64,000 nucleotides of DNA, from positions 165,164,124 to 165,228,123 of the forward strand of contig NC_135498.1 of NCBI RefSeq assembly GCF_052857255.1, written 5' to 3'. This document shows, piece after piece, positions 30,459 to 41,782 of the stretch; the stretch's first letter is position 1; the number at the start of each line of letters is the position of its first letter. The notes beneath the pieces were generated by a model, which did no database searches, was not told the origin of the DNA, and saw only the letters and a program-made list of their open reading frames with translations. A program made the position numbers and the translations under genes. The stretch comes from Amblyomma americanum. Its lineage: Eukaryota; Arthropoda; Arachnida; Ixodida; Ixodidae.

Positions 30459-31392
30459 ATGGCAGCAAATTCCATCACAGCACTGCGTATAGCCACTTTG
30501 AACGTGCGAGGGCTGTCTGCGCGGAGTAAGCAGTATCAAGTGAGACGTGCTTTTTTAGAAAATAACTTAGATTTAATTGCAGTGCAGGAGACGAAGGTTG
30601 AAAGCGAAGAGCAGACGAAGTGCATGGTCGCCCTTTTAGAGATGGATATGACGTAGGTATGTGTGTGCCATACTGTTGGGGATTCGGGAGGTTGTGCATT
30701 GTTTGTTCGCAAATCCTTAATTGGCTGCTCTTTCTGAAGAACTGACTGTGTGAAAACGGTAGATTCATTGTATGATTTTTTTTGTCAAATGTTGCGTGGG
30801 TATTATCTGCGTTTATGCGCCAAATAGAGAAGAGCGTAGATTATTTTATGCAAACGTAGGGCCTTATCTTAAAAGTGACAGATACGTTATTTTTCTTGGA
30901 AACTTCAACTGTGTATGCAGAGCTGAAGACAGAGTTGGTAGGCAAGCCGTACGAGATAAGAGTGCACATTTTTTGAGCGAACTAACCCTTGAAAATGACT
31001 TGGAGGACGTTAGATATGCTTTATCGAGTGGTGATATACCAGAGTTCACGCCCTTCCAGCGGAAATGCCATGCGAGACTTGATAGACTGTATGTGTCCGC
31101 TGATCGTTTGCCAGTGTGCTCGCGCTATGAAGTCAAAAATGTATCTTTAAGCGATCAGAGTATAGTAAGCGCCACAATAGGATTCAAGCAAACAAAGTCA
31201 CTGTTCAATTGGGAGTTATGGAAATTGAATGTTAAACTGCTACAAGAAAATCAAGTTAAGGAAAGTATTCAGCTTCTACTGGAAGCTCAGCCAGAAAGAG
31301 CAATCGAAATGGTGGTAAAGTTTAAAGAACAAATAAAGATAAAAGCAATTGAAAGAAGGAGCCTCCTACGGCACAATAAAAGGAAATATTAA
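30459..31392 (+). pseudogene. ORF2 endonuclease and linker of LINE D
   Basis: Starts MAANSITALRIATLNVRGLSARSK and contains the catalytic-Glu motif QETKV. A stop and frameshift at about 30656-30770 follow, then the frame 30772-31392 with VIFLGNFNCVCRAEDR (N replaces D), FTPFQRKCHARLDRLYV and SLSDQSIVSATI (Q replaces H). The helical linker ends at RRSLLRHNKRKY followed by a stop. Confidence 0.82.
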
Positions 31393-31398
31393 AAAGAA

Positions 31399-33849
31399 TT
31401 GCAATGCGACCTAAAATTTGTCCTGAGTTTGGAAAGTGCGCATCCAGGCAGGTATACGAAAGAAATCAAGGAACTCAAAAATAAATTAGAAGCTATCGCC
31501 CAAGAAAAGTACATGAGAGCCGTTGTGCGGGCACGTGCCGAGCGACTGCTTTTAGGGGAGGCACCAACGAAGCGGTCGCTATCAGACGAAAAGAGATACG
31601 AAGCAAAGAATGAAATCAAACAGATAAGACAAGGGGACTCTGTGACCAGCAACCAAGATTTTATCCGACAAGCTTTTGTAGATTAATTACTACAGTAATT
31701 TACTCTGTCGGGAGAGAAGTGTAGACGACAGATTGGAACACGAATTTCTAAGCCTCATGCCGAAGTTAGATCAGGGAGTGACGCCTGCGCTAGAAGAGCG
31801 AATCACGATTTAAGAGATAAAGACAGCAATTGGTGAACTCTGCCTTGGCAAAATGCCTGGACACCAGACGGCATAGGCGGGGTGTTTTATAAGTCATTCA
31901 AGGACGAACTAGCAGCTGCACTACATCACGTACTGAAGCAGGCTTATGACAAAAAGTGACTGCCCCTGTCTTTTCGGAGAACGCACGTTTTGCTTATTCC
32001 TAAAACGGACGACCCCGTGAAACAGCTCTCAGTAACATCGTATCGCCCCATCAGCCTGACAAACGTGGATTATAAAACTTTCATGAAGGCTTTGGCGAAA
32101 AGGTTCTAGCGAGTTTTGAAACAAATAGTTGGACCCCACCAGACATGCGGGATTAAAGGAAGATCAATCTTTGCAAACATACATGTGGCCAGAAGCATCA
32201 TGGGGTGTTGTGATGCATAGGGGGAACGGGTCGCCATGATGCAGATTGATTTGCAAAAGGCCTTTGATCGCGTCGTGCATGAAATTCTTCTCAGCATATT
32301 AGAACACGTAAATGTAGGTTCGGTGATATTGGAAGGCGTTAAAATGTCATATGTCGAGAGTTTCACAAGCCTTATTGTCAAAAAGTGCGTCACAACACCC
32401 TTTCAAGTGATGACATCAGTGAGGCAAGGATGCCCACTATCTCCTCTGTTGTTTGCGATATACATGGAACCGTTTTGTTTGAAGGTTATTCAAAATCAAC
32501 AAGTGAGCAGTTTCCGCCCAATGGCGAATGAGGTTAAACTCTTAGCTTACGCTGACGATATAGCAGTTTTTTTTCAGACAGGGACAGCACCAACGAAACA
32601 GGGAGCATTGCAAACAAGTTTTGTAGAATGTCCGCAAGCAATGCGAATTGGGGTAAATGCTTGGGTTTTTGGCACAGGAGCTGGGAGACCAAACCTTTAT
32701 CGCTCCAAAACATGCAATGGACTGAATCACTAGAAGACTATTTAGGGGTGCCTCTTGCACATTAGAAGGACGCTACTGAATATTGGAATCGCGAACCTGA
32801 CAGAGCGAGCGAGAGAACACTAAACTGGGGAGGGCGAGAGTTGTCTGTTTTTGCTCGGGCAACAGTATGCAACTCTTTTATAGTGGCGAAAATTTGGTAT
32901 GTGCTTCTAGTTATGTGCATTAAACGTGTAAATGTTCAGAAACTGCAAAGAGTTCTCGCCGTTTTTGTGTGGGGCTCTACATGGGAGCGAACGAGTCGGA
33001 CCAATTCGCCCCGGTCGGTGAGAGAGGGAGGTGTGGGGCTATCCCATTTGTTTTTGAGACCGGTCGTCTCTAGATTTATGTTTCTGTGGGACCAAAGTGA
33101 CCCTTTCTTAAGAAGCGTTATACAAGTTAGGCTATGTGAACTCCTTCCCAATTTCGTTGTGTCGACGAGTGACGTAAGAAGCACTTGCGTTCGCGGTTTC
33201 CTATTTGACGTTGTTGCTGCTTTCCAGATGTTGAAAGCTCGGTTTTCTTTAGAGTTTTTGTGTACTGTCTCTAAGAAGCAATTGTACAAGGATATATTGA
33301 TTTAATGATGCCCGTGCCTTTGTAACGTTCCATATACTGTGCAGGTCCAGGATGAGATGTCTTAAAAAGAGTTAAAAAGATGCCAATTCGTTCTTCAGCC
33401 AAAACATTCTTCTTTCAGCTCTACAGCAATACACTGCCGGTAAAACCCTGGCTTGAAGCTAAGGGAATCTTTGTTCCGTGGTCTACAAACTGTCTACTGT
33501 GTAGAAGGCCAGAGACCACAGAACATATCTTCCTCGTGTGCTGGGATGCCGCGTTCCTGTGGAATATCTTTCAAAGAACATTAAAAAAGGACGTCCCTTT
33601 GTCACCTTGTCGCATTCGTTTTCGACCTGTCAAAAATCTTGGTAGCATACCTTTAGATATGGTCATGCTACTAGGCCGGCACAGTCTGTGGAAAGTGCGC
33701 ATGGCAGTACGGAATGCAGACATTGATATTCGCCCTGCGAGGCAGTACTTGAGAGAATTTTATATGTCAGAGACGCACTCAAGTCCCAAAATGACCCCCC
33801 AGAATGGATTTGTATAATGAACGAACTTGCAAACTTTAAACGTTTTTAA
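31399..33849 (+). pseudogene. ORF2 RT and C-terminal domain of LINE D
   Basis: Segments in shifting frames. The pre-RT helix (31399-31686) is followed by RT block 1 near 31850 (damaged, KMPG in place of KSPGPDG). Next are MMQIDLQKAFDRVVHE, VRQGCPLSPLLFAIYMEPF and LAYADDIAVF at 32236-32580. The thumb at 32841-33305 has FVWGSTWERTSRTN and VGLSHLFLRP. The C-terminal part at 33380-33849 has the CLLCRRPETTEHIFLVC zinc motif. YADD is intact, but at least six stops or frameshifts are visible. Confidence 0.82.
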
Positions 33850-33938
33850 TGAACGCTCCTCCCTATGTGAGAGGACGTATTTTAACATTTCATGTATAGT
33901 AATCTTGATTTTCGCCAAGCCGGCAATAAAGAAAAAAA

Positions 33939-34011
33939 GCCCGGCTAGCTCAGTCAGTAGAGCATGGGTCTCTTAATCTCAAGGTCGTGGCTTCAAGCCC
34001 CACGTTTGGCG
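33939..34011 (+). pseudogene. First tRNA-Lys-like unit of array 2 (target of LINE D)
   Basis: Keeps the ancestral acceptor GCCCGGC, unlike the internal units (GCCGGGC), but already has ATGGGTCTC and GGCTTCAAGCC, plus GTTTGGC in the acceptor 3' strand. It directly follows the LINE D A-run. Confidence 0.8.
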
Positions 34012-34619
34012 TGCTGGATTTTTTTTTCCGCCGTGCAAGCAAGTGCACGTATAAATGGGACTCTTCTTGCGGCACTCTTCGTCGCCGGGCTAGCTCAGTC
34101 GGTAGAACATGGGTCTCTTAATCTCAGGGTCGTGGCTTCGAGCCCCACGTTGGGCGTGCTGGATTTTTTTTTCCGCCGTGCAAGCAAGTGCACGTATAAA
34201 TGGGACTCTTCTTGCGGCACTCTTCGTCGCCGGGCTAGCTCAGTCGGTAGAACATGGGTCTCTTAATCTCAGGGTCGTGGCTTCGAGCCCCACGTTGGGC
34301 GTGCTGGATTTTTTTTTCCGCCGTGCAAGCAAGTGCACGTATGAATGGGACTCTTCTTGCGGCACTCTTCGTCGCCGGGCTAGCTCAGTCGGTAGAACAT
34401 GGGTCTCTTAATCTCAGGGTCGTGGCTTCGAGCCCCACGTTGGGCGTGCTGGATTTTTTTTTCCGCCGTGCAAGCAAGTGCACGTATAAATGGGACTCTT
34501 CTTGCGGCACTCTCCGTCGCCGGGCTAGCTCAGTCGGTAGAACATGGGTCTCTTAATCTCAGGGTCGTGGCTTCGAGCCCCACGTTGGGCGTGCTGGATT
34601 TTTGTTCTGCCGTGCAAGC

Positions 34620-37600
34620 AAGTGCACGTATAAATGGGACTCTTCTTGCGGCACTCTTCGTCGCCGGGCTAGCTCAGTCGGTAGAGCATGGGTCTCTTAA
34701 TCTCAGGGTCGCGGCTTCGAGCCCCACGTTGGGCGTGCTGGATTTTTTTTTCCGCCGTGCAAGCAAGTGCACGTATAAATGGGACTCTTCTTGCGGCACT
34801 CTTCGTCGCCGGGCTAGCTCAGTCGGTAGAGCATGGGTCTCTTAATCTCAGGGTCGCGGCTTCGAGCCCCACGTTGGGCGTGCTGGATTTTTTTTTCCGC
34901 CGTGCAAGCAAGTGCACGTATAAATGGGACTCTTCTTGCGGCACTCTTCGTCGCCGGGCTAGCTCAGTCGGTAGAGCATGGGTCTCTTAATCTCAGGGTC
35001 GCGGCTTCGAGCCCCACGTTGGGCGTGCTGGATTTTTTTTTCCGCCGTGCAAGCAAGTGCACGTATAAATGGGACTCTTCTTGCGGCACTCTTCGTCGCC
35101 GGGCTAGCTCAGTCGGTAGAGCATGGGTCTCTTAATCTCAGGGTCGCGGCTTCGAGCCCCACGTTGGGCGTGCTGGATTTTTGTTCTGCCGTGCAAGCAA
35201 GTGCACGTATAAATGGGACTCTTCTTGCGGCACTCTTCGTCGCCGGGCTAGCTCAGTCGGTAGAGCATGGGTCTCTTAATCTCAGGGTCGCGACTTCGAG
35301 CCCCACGTTGGGCGTGCTGGATTTTTTTTCCGCCGTGCAAGCAAGTGCACGTATAAATGGGACTCTTCTTGCGGCACTCTTCGTCGCCGGGCTAGCTCAG
35401 TCGGTAGAGCATGGGTCTCTTAATCTCAGGGTCGCGGCTTCGAGCCCCACGTTGGGCGTGCTGGATTTTTTTTTCCGCCGTGCAAGCAAGTGCACGTATA
35501 AATGGGACTCTTCTTGCGGCACTCTTCGTCGCCGGGCTAGCTCAGTCGGTAGAGCATGGGTCTCTTAATCTCAGGGTCGCGGCTTCGAGCCCCACGTTGG
35601 GCGTGCTGGATTTTTTTTTCCGCCGTGCAAGCAAGTGCACGTATAAATGGGACTCTTCTTGCGGCACTCTTCGTCGCCGGGCTAGCTCAGTCGGTAGAGC
35701 ATGGGTCTCTTAATCTCAGGGTCGCGGCTTCGAGCCCCACGTTGGGCGTGCTGGATTTTTTTTTCCGCCGTGCAAGCAAGTGCACGTATAAATGGGACTC
35801 TTCTTGCGGCACTCTTCGTCGCCGGGCTAGCTCAGTCGGTAGAGCATGGGTCTCTTAATCTCAGGGTCGCGGCTTCGAGCCCCACGTTGGGCGTGCTGGA
35901 TTTTTGTTCTGCCGTGCAAGCAAGTGCACGTATAAATGGGACTCTTCTTGCGGCACTCTTCGTCGCCGGGCTAGCTCAGTCGGTAGAGCATGGGTCTCTT
36001 AATCTCAGGGTCGCGGCTTCGAGCCCCACGTTGGGCGTGCTGGATTTTTTTTTTCCGCCGTGCAAGCAAGTGCACGTATAAATGGGACTCTTCTTGCGGC
36101 ACTCTTCGTCGCCGGGCTAGCTCAGTCGGTAGAGCATGGGTCTCTTAATCTCAGGGTCGCGGCTTCGAGCCCCACGTTGGGCGTGCTGGATTTTTTTTTC
36201 CGCCGTGCAAGCAAGTGCACGTATAAATGGGACTCTTCTTGCGGCACTCTTCGTCGCCGGGCTAGCTCAGTCGGTAGAGCATGGGTCTCTTAATCTCAGG
36301 GTCGCGGCTTCGAGCCCCACGTTGGGCGTGCTGGATTTTTTTTCCGCCGTGCAAGCAAGTGCACGTATAAATGGGACTCTTCTTGCGGCACTCTTCGTCG
36401 CCGGGCTTGCTCAGTCGGTAGAGCATGGGTCTCTTAATCTCAGGGTCGCGGCTTCGAGCCCCACGTTGGGCGTGCTGGATTTTTTTTTCCGCCGTGCAAG
36501 CAAGTGCACGTATAAATGGGACTCTTCTTGCGGCACTCTTCGTCGCCGGGCTAGCTCAGTCGGTAGAGCATGGGTCTCTTAATCTCAGGGTCGCGGCTTC
36601 GAGCCCCACGTTGGGCGTGCTGGATTTTTGTTCTGCCGTGCAAGCAAGTGCACGTATAAATGGGACTCTTCTTGCGGCACTCTTCGTCGCCGGGCTAGCT
36701 CAGTCGGTAGAGCATGGGTCTCTTAATCTCAGGGTCGCGGCTTCGAGCCCCACGTTGGGCGTGCTGGATTTTTTTTTCCGCCGTGCAAGCAAGTGCACGT
36801 ATAAATGGGACTCTTCTTGCGGCACTCTTCGTCGCCGGGCTAGCTCAGTCGGTAGAGCATGGGTCTCTTAATCTCAGGGTCGCGGCTTCGAGCCCCACGT
36901 TGGGCGTGCTGGATTTTTTTTTCCGCCGTGCAAGCAAGTGCACGTATAAATGGGACTCTTCTTGCGGCACTCTTCGTCGCCGGGCTAGCTCAGTCGGTAG
37001 AGCATGGGTCTCTTAATCTCAGGGTCGCGGCTTCGAGCCCCACGTTGGGCGTGCTGGATTTTTGTTCTGCCGTGCAAGCAAGTGCACGTATAAATGGGAC
37101 TCTTCTTGCGGCACTCTTCGTCGCCGGGCTAGCTCAGTCGGTAGAGCATGGGTCTCTTAATCTCAGGGTCGCGACTTCGAGCCCCACGTTGGGCGTGCTG
37201 GATTTTTTTTCCGCCGTGCAAGCAAGTGCACGTATAAATGGGACTCTTCTTGCGGCACTCTTCGTCGCCGGGCTAGCTCAGTCGGTAGAGCATGGGTCTC
37301 TTAATCTCAGGGTCGCGGCTTCGAGCCCCACGTTGGGCGTGCTGGATTTTTTTTTCCGCCGTGCAAGCAAGTGCACGTATAAATGGGACTCTTCTTGCGG
37401 CACTCTTCGTCGCCGGGCTAGCTCAGTCGGTAGAGCATGGGTCTCTTAATCTCAGGGTCGCGGCTTCGAGCCCCACGTTGGGCGTGCTGGATTTTTTTTT
37501 CCGCCGTGCAAGCAAGTGCACGTATAAATGGGACTCTTCTTGCGGCACTCTTCGTCGCCGGGCTAGCTCAGTCGGTAGAGCATGGGTCTCTTAATCTCAG

Positions 37601-38820
37601 GGTCGCGGCTTCGAGCCCCACGTTGGGCGTGCTGGATTTTTTTTTCCGCCGTGCAAGCAAGTGCACGTATAAATGGGACTCTTCTTGCGGCACTCTTCGT
37701 CGCCGGGCTAGCTCAGTCGGTAGAGCATGGGTCTCTTAATCTCAGGGTCGCGGCTTCGAGCCCCACGTTGGGCGTGCTGGATTTTTGTTCTGCCGTGCAA
37801 GCAAGTGCACGTATAAATGGGACTCTTCTTGCGGCACTCTTCGTCGCCGGGCTAGCTCAGTCGGTAGAGCATGGGTCTCTTAATCTCAGGGTCGCGGCTT
37901 CGAGCCCCACGTTGGGCGTGCTGGATTTTTTTTTTCCGCCGTGCAAGCAAGTGCACGTATAAATGGGACTCTTCTTGCGGCACTCTTCGTCGCCGGGCTA
38001 GCTCAGTCGGTAGAGCATGGGTCTCTTAATCTCAGGGTCGCGGCTTCGAGCCCCACGTTGGGCGTGCTGGATTTTTTTTTCCGCCGTGCAAGCAAGTGCA
38101 CGTATAAATGGGACTCTTCTTGCGGCACTCTTCGTCGCCGGGCTAGCTCAGTCGGTAGAGCATGGGTCTCTTAATCTCAGGGTCGCGGCTTCGAGCCCCA
38201 CGTTGGGCGTGCTGGATTTTTTTTCCGCCGTGCAAGCAAGTGCACGTATAAATGGGACTCTTCTTGCGGCACTCTTCGTCGCCGGGCTTGCTCAGTCGGT
38301 AGAGCATGGGTCTCTTAATCTCAGGGTCGCGGCTTCGAGCCCCACGTTGGGCGTGCTGGATTTTTTTTTCCGCCGTGCAAGCAAGTGCACGTATAAATGG
38401 GACTCTTCTTGCGGCACTCTTCGTCGCCGGGCTAGCTCAGTCGGTAGAGCATGGGTCTCTTAATCTCAGGGTCGCGGCTTCGAGCCCCACGTTGGGCGTG
38501 CTGGATTTTTGTTCTGCCGTGCAAGCAAGTGCACGTATAAATGGGACTCTTCTTGCGGCACTCTTCGTCGCCGGGCTAGCTCAGTCGGTAGAGCATGGGT
38601 CTCTTAATCTCAGGGTCGCGGCTTCGAGCCCCACGTTGGGCGTGCTGGATTTTTTTTTCCGCCGTGCAAGCAAGTGCACGTATAAATGGGACTCTTCTTG
38701 CGGCACTCTTCGTCGCCGGGCTAGCTCAGTCGGTAGAGCATGGGTCTCTTAATCTCAGGGTCGCGGCTTCGAGCCCCACGTTGGGCGTGCTGGATTTTTT
38801 TTTCCGCCGTGCAAGCAAGT
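34620..38820 (+). repeat. Higher-order tandem repeat, period 1881 bp (13 units)
   Basis: Rare variants recur exactly 1881 bp apart. GCGACTTCG at about 35290 recurs at 37171, GGGCTTGCTCAG at 36404 recurs at 38285, and the TTTTTGTTC spacers at about 35180, 35902 and 36627 recur at 37061, 37783 and 38508. The order of 144-, 145- and 146-bp units is also repeated. This is a duplicated block of 13 units, a product of unequal exchange, or possibly an assembly effect. Confidence 0.88.
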
Positions 38821-39739
38821 GCACATATAAATGGGACTCTTCTTGCGGCACTCTTCGTCGCCGGGCTAGCTCGGTCGGTAGAGCATGGGTCTCTTAATCT
38901 CAGGGTCGCGGCTTCGAGCCCCACGTTGGGCGTGCTGGATTTTTGTTCTGCCATGCAAGCAAGTGCACGTATAAATGGGACTCTTCTTGCGGCACTCTTC
39001 GTCGCCGGGCTAGCTCAGTCGGTAGAGCATGGGTCTCTTAATCTCAGGGTCGCGGCTTCGAGCCCCACGTTTGGCGTGCTGGATTTTTTTTTCCGCCGTG
39101 CAAGCAAGTGCACGTATAAATGGGACTCTTCTTGCGGCACTCTTCGTCGCCGGGCTAGCTCAGTCGGTAGAGCATGGGTCTCTTAATCTCAGGGTCGCGG
39201 CTTCGAGCCCCACGTTGGGCGTGCTGGATTTTTTTTTCCGCCGTGCAAGCAAGTGCACGTATAAATGGGACTCTTCTTGCGGCACTCTTCGTCGCCGGGC
39301 TAGCTCAGTCGGTAGAACATGGGTCTCTTAATCTCAGGGTCGTGGCTTCGAGCCCCACGTTGGGCGTGCTGGATTTTTGTTCTGCCGTGCAAGCAAGTGC
39401 ACGTATAAATGGGACTCTTCTTGCGGCACTCTTCGTCGCCGGGCTAGCTCAGTCGGTAGAGCATGGGTCTCTTAATCTCAGGGTCGCGGCTTCGAGCCCC
39501 ACGTTGGGCTTGCTGGATTTTTTTTTCCGCCGTGCAAGCAAGTGCACGTATAAATGGGACTCTTCTTGCGGCACTCTTCGTCGCCGGGCTAGCTCAGTCG
39601 GTAGAGCATGGGTCTCTTAATCTCAGGGTCGCGGCTTCGAGCCCCACGTTGGGCGTGCTGGATTTTTTTTTCCGCCGTGCAAGCAAGTGCACGTATAAAT
39701 GGGACTCTTCTTGCGGCACTCTTCGTCGCCGGGCTAGCT

Positions 39740-41000
39740 CAGTCGGTAGAGCATGGGTCTCTTAATCTCAGGGTCGCGGCTTCGAGCCCCACGTTGGGCG
39801 TGCTGGATTTTTTTTTCCGCCGTGCAAGCAAGTGCACGTATAAATGGGACTCTTCTTGCGGCACTCTTCGTCGCCGGGCTAGCTCAGTCGGTAGAACATG
39901 GGTCTCTTAATCTCAAGGTCGTGGCTTCAAGCCCCACGTTTGGCGTGCTGGATTTTTTTTTCCGCCGTGCAAGCAAGTGCACGTATAAATGGGACTCTTC
40001 TTGCGGCACTCTTCGTCGCCGGGCTAGCTCAGTCGGTAGAGCATGGGTCTCTTAATCTCAGGGTCGCGGCTTCGAGCCCCACGTTGGGCGTGCTGGATTT
40101 TTGTTCTGCCATGCAAGCAAGTGCACGTATAAATGGGACTCTTCTTGCGGCACTCTTCGTCGCCGGGCTAGCTCAGTCAGTAGAGCATGGGTCTCTTAAT
40201 CTCAGGGTCGCGGCTTCGAGCCCCACGTTGGGCGTGCTGGATTTTTTTTTCCGCCGTGCAAGCAAGTGCACGTATAAATGGGACTCTTCTTGCGGCACTC
40301 TTCGTCGCCGGGCTAGCTCAGTCGGTAGAGCATGGGTCTTTTAATCTCAGGGTCGCGGCTTCGAGCCCCACGTTGGGCGTGCTGGATTTTTGTTCTGCCA
40401 TGCAAGCAAGTGCACGTATAAATGGGACTCTTCTTGCGGCACTCTTCGTCGCCGGGCTAGCTCAGTCGGTAGAGCATGGGTCTCTTAATCTCAGGGTCGC
40501 GGCTTCGAGCCCCACGTTGGGCGTGCTGGATTTTTTTTTCCGCCGTGCAAGCAAGTGCACGTATAAATGGGACTCTTCTTGCGGCACTCTTCGTCGCCGG
40601 GCTAGCTCAGTCGGTAGAGCATGGGTCTCTTAATCTCAGGGTCGCGGCTTCGAGCCCCACGTTGGGCGTGCTGGATTTTTTTTTCCGCCGTGCAAGCAAG
40701 TGCACGTATAAATGGGACTCTTCTTGCGGCACTCTTCGTCGCCGGGCTAGCTCAGTCGGTAGAACATGGGTCTCTTAATCTCAAGGTCGTGGCTTCAAGC
40801 CCCACGTTTGGCGTGCTGGATTTTTTTTTCCGCCGTGCAAGCAAGTGCACGTATAAATGGGACTCTTCTTGCGGCACTCTTCGTCGCCGGGCTAGCTCAG
40901 TCGGTAGAGCATGGGTCTCTTAATCTCAGGGTCGCGGCTTCGAGCCCCACGTTGGGCGTGCTGGATTTTTGTTCTGCCATGCAAGCAAGTGCACGTATAA
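39740..41000 (+). repeat. Second higher-order repeat, period 868 bp (6 units)
   Basis: The unusual unit with AACATGGG, CTCAAGGTCGTGGCTTCAAG and GTTTGGC at about 39873 recurs 868 bp later at about 40741, with the same neighbours. That unit resembles the first unit of array 2 (33939), so an edge-type unit was moved into the interior. Confidence 0.82.
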
Positions 41001-41782
41001 ATGGGAATCTTCTTGCGCCACTCTTAGTCGCCGGGCTAGCTCAGTCAGTAGAGCATGGGTCTCCTAATCTCAGGGTCGTGGCTTCGAGCCCCACGTTGCG
41101 CGTGCTGGATTTTTGTTCTGCCATGCAAGCAAGTGCACGTATTAATGGGAATCTTCTTGCGCCACTCTTAGTCGCCCAGCTAGCTCAGTCGGCAGAGCAT
41201 GGGTCTCTTAATCTCAGGGTCGTGGCTTCGAGCCTCACGTTGGGCGTGCCGGATTTTTTTTCTGTCGTGCAAGCAAGTGCACGTATAAATGGGGCTCTTC
41301 TTGCTGCACTCTTCGTCGCCCGGCTAGCTCAGTCGGTAGAGCATGGGTCTCTTAATCTCAGGGTCGTGGCTTCGAGCCCCACTTTGGGCGTGCCGGATTT
41401 TTTTTTCTGCCGCGGAAGCAAGTTGACGTATAAATGGGACACTTCTTGTGGGGCTCGTTGTCGCCCGGCTAGCTCAGTCGGTAGAGCATGTGACTCTTAC
41501 CTCTGATTGCAGAAATGTAACTTGGCTCGAACTTGGCTAGCGCTGGTCTCAAGACCGCTTCATCATTTCTCATTTCATTTATTGAACCCTCAGGGCCCCA
41601 GAACCCTCAGTGTATCATGTGCCATAAATCTTACTCGACTCGGAAGGAGTCTTGCGAGCCGACTTGATCTGCCTGAAGGCGGCGGAGTTTCAAGTCGGCG
41701 TAAGGGTTAGCTTGTAACTGACTGTTTGCGTCTTTCAACATGCCAGCTTGCCGGAGTGACGTTGCGCGCATGATCGCGTCCT

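Larger units (their letters stand above)
29044..33938 (+). mobile_element. LINE copy D (Tx1/L1-like), full length, uninterrupted
   Basis: 4895 bp with no nested element, the best copy for defining the family. The 5' end is GGATTCCACTTCC after the tRNA-Lys stub, followed by a 41-bp 5' UTR, ORF1, ORF2, a 90-bp 3' UTR with AATAAAG (33925-33931) and an A-run meeting tRNA nucleotide 1 at 33939. Stops and frameshifts are distributed through both ORFs. In the endonuclease, GDFN is changed to GNFN and SDH to SDQ, so the copy is dead. Confidence 0.9.
33939..41499 (+). repeat. Tandem tRNA-Lys-derived array 2, about 52 units of 144-146 bp
   Basis: Units start at 33939, 34084, 34229, 34374, 34519, 34663, 34808, 34953 and so on to 41318, with a final partial unit at 41463 that ends in the anticodon loop near 41499. 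Most units differ from a working tRNA-Lys by the same changes: GCCGGGC acceptor (C4 to G), ATGGGTCTC (anticodon stem, 29 and 31) and GGCTTCGAGCC (G53 to C in the B box). The anticodon CTT remains. Spacers hold a T-run (8-9 T, or TTTTTGTTC in shorter units) and CGTATAAATGGG about 45 bp before each tRNA. The changes are shared by nearly all units, so the array was homogenised after decay began. Confidence 0.95.

Noticed and set aside
33939..41499. CRISPR-like array
   Set aside because: The repeats are 145 bp and nearly identical along their full length, with no unique spacers, in a eukaryotic genome. They are tandem tRNA-derived units.
33964..41506. Dozens of open frames of 77-246 codons in array 2, all starting MGLLIS or similar
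   Set aside because: They read through tandem tRNA-like units; the repeated protein is a by-product of the 145-bp repeat, with no independent coding signal.
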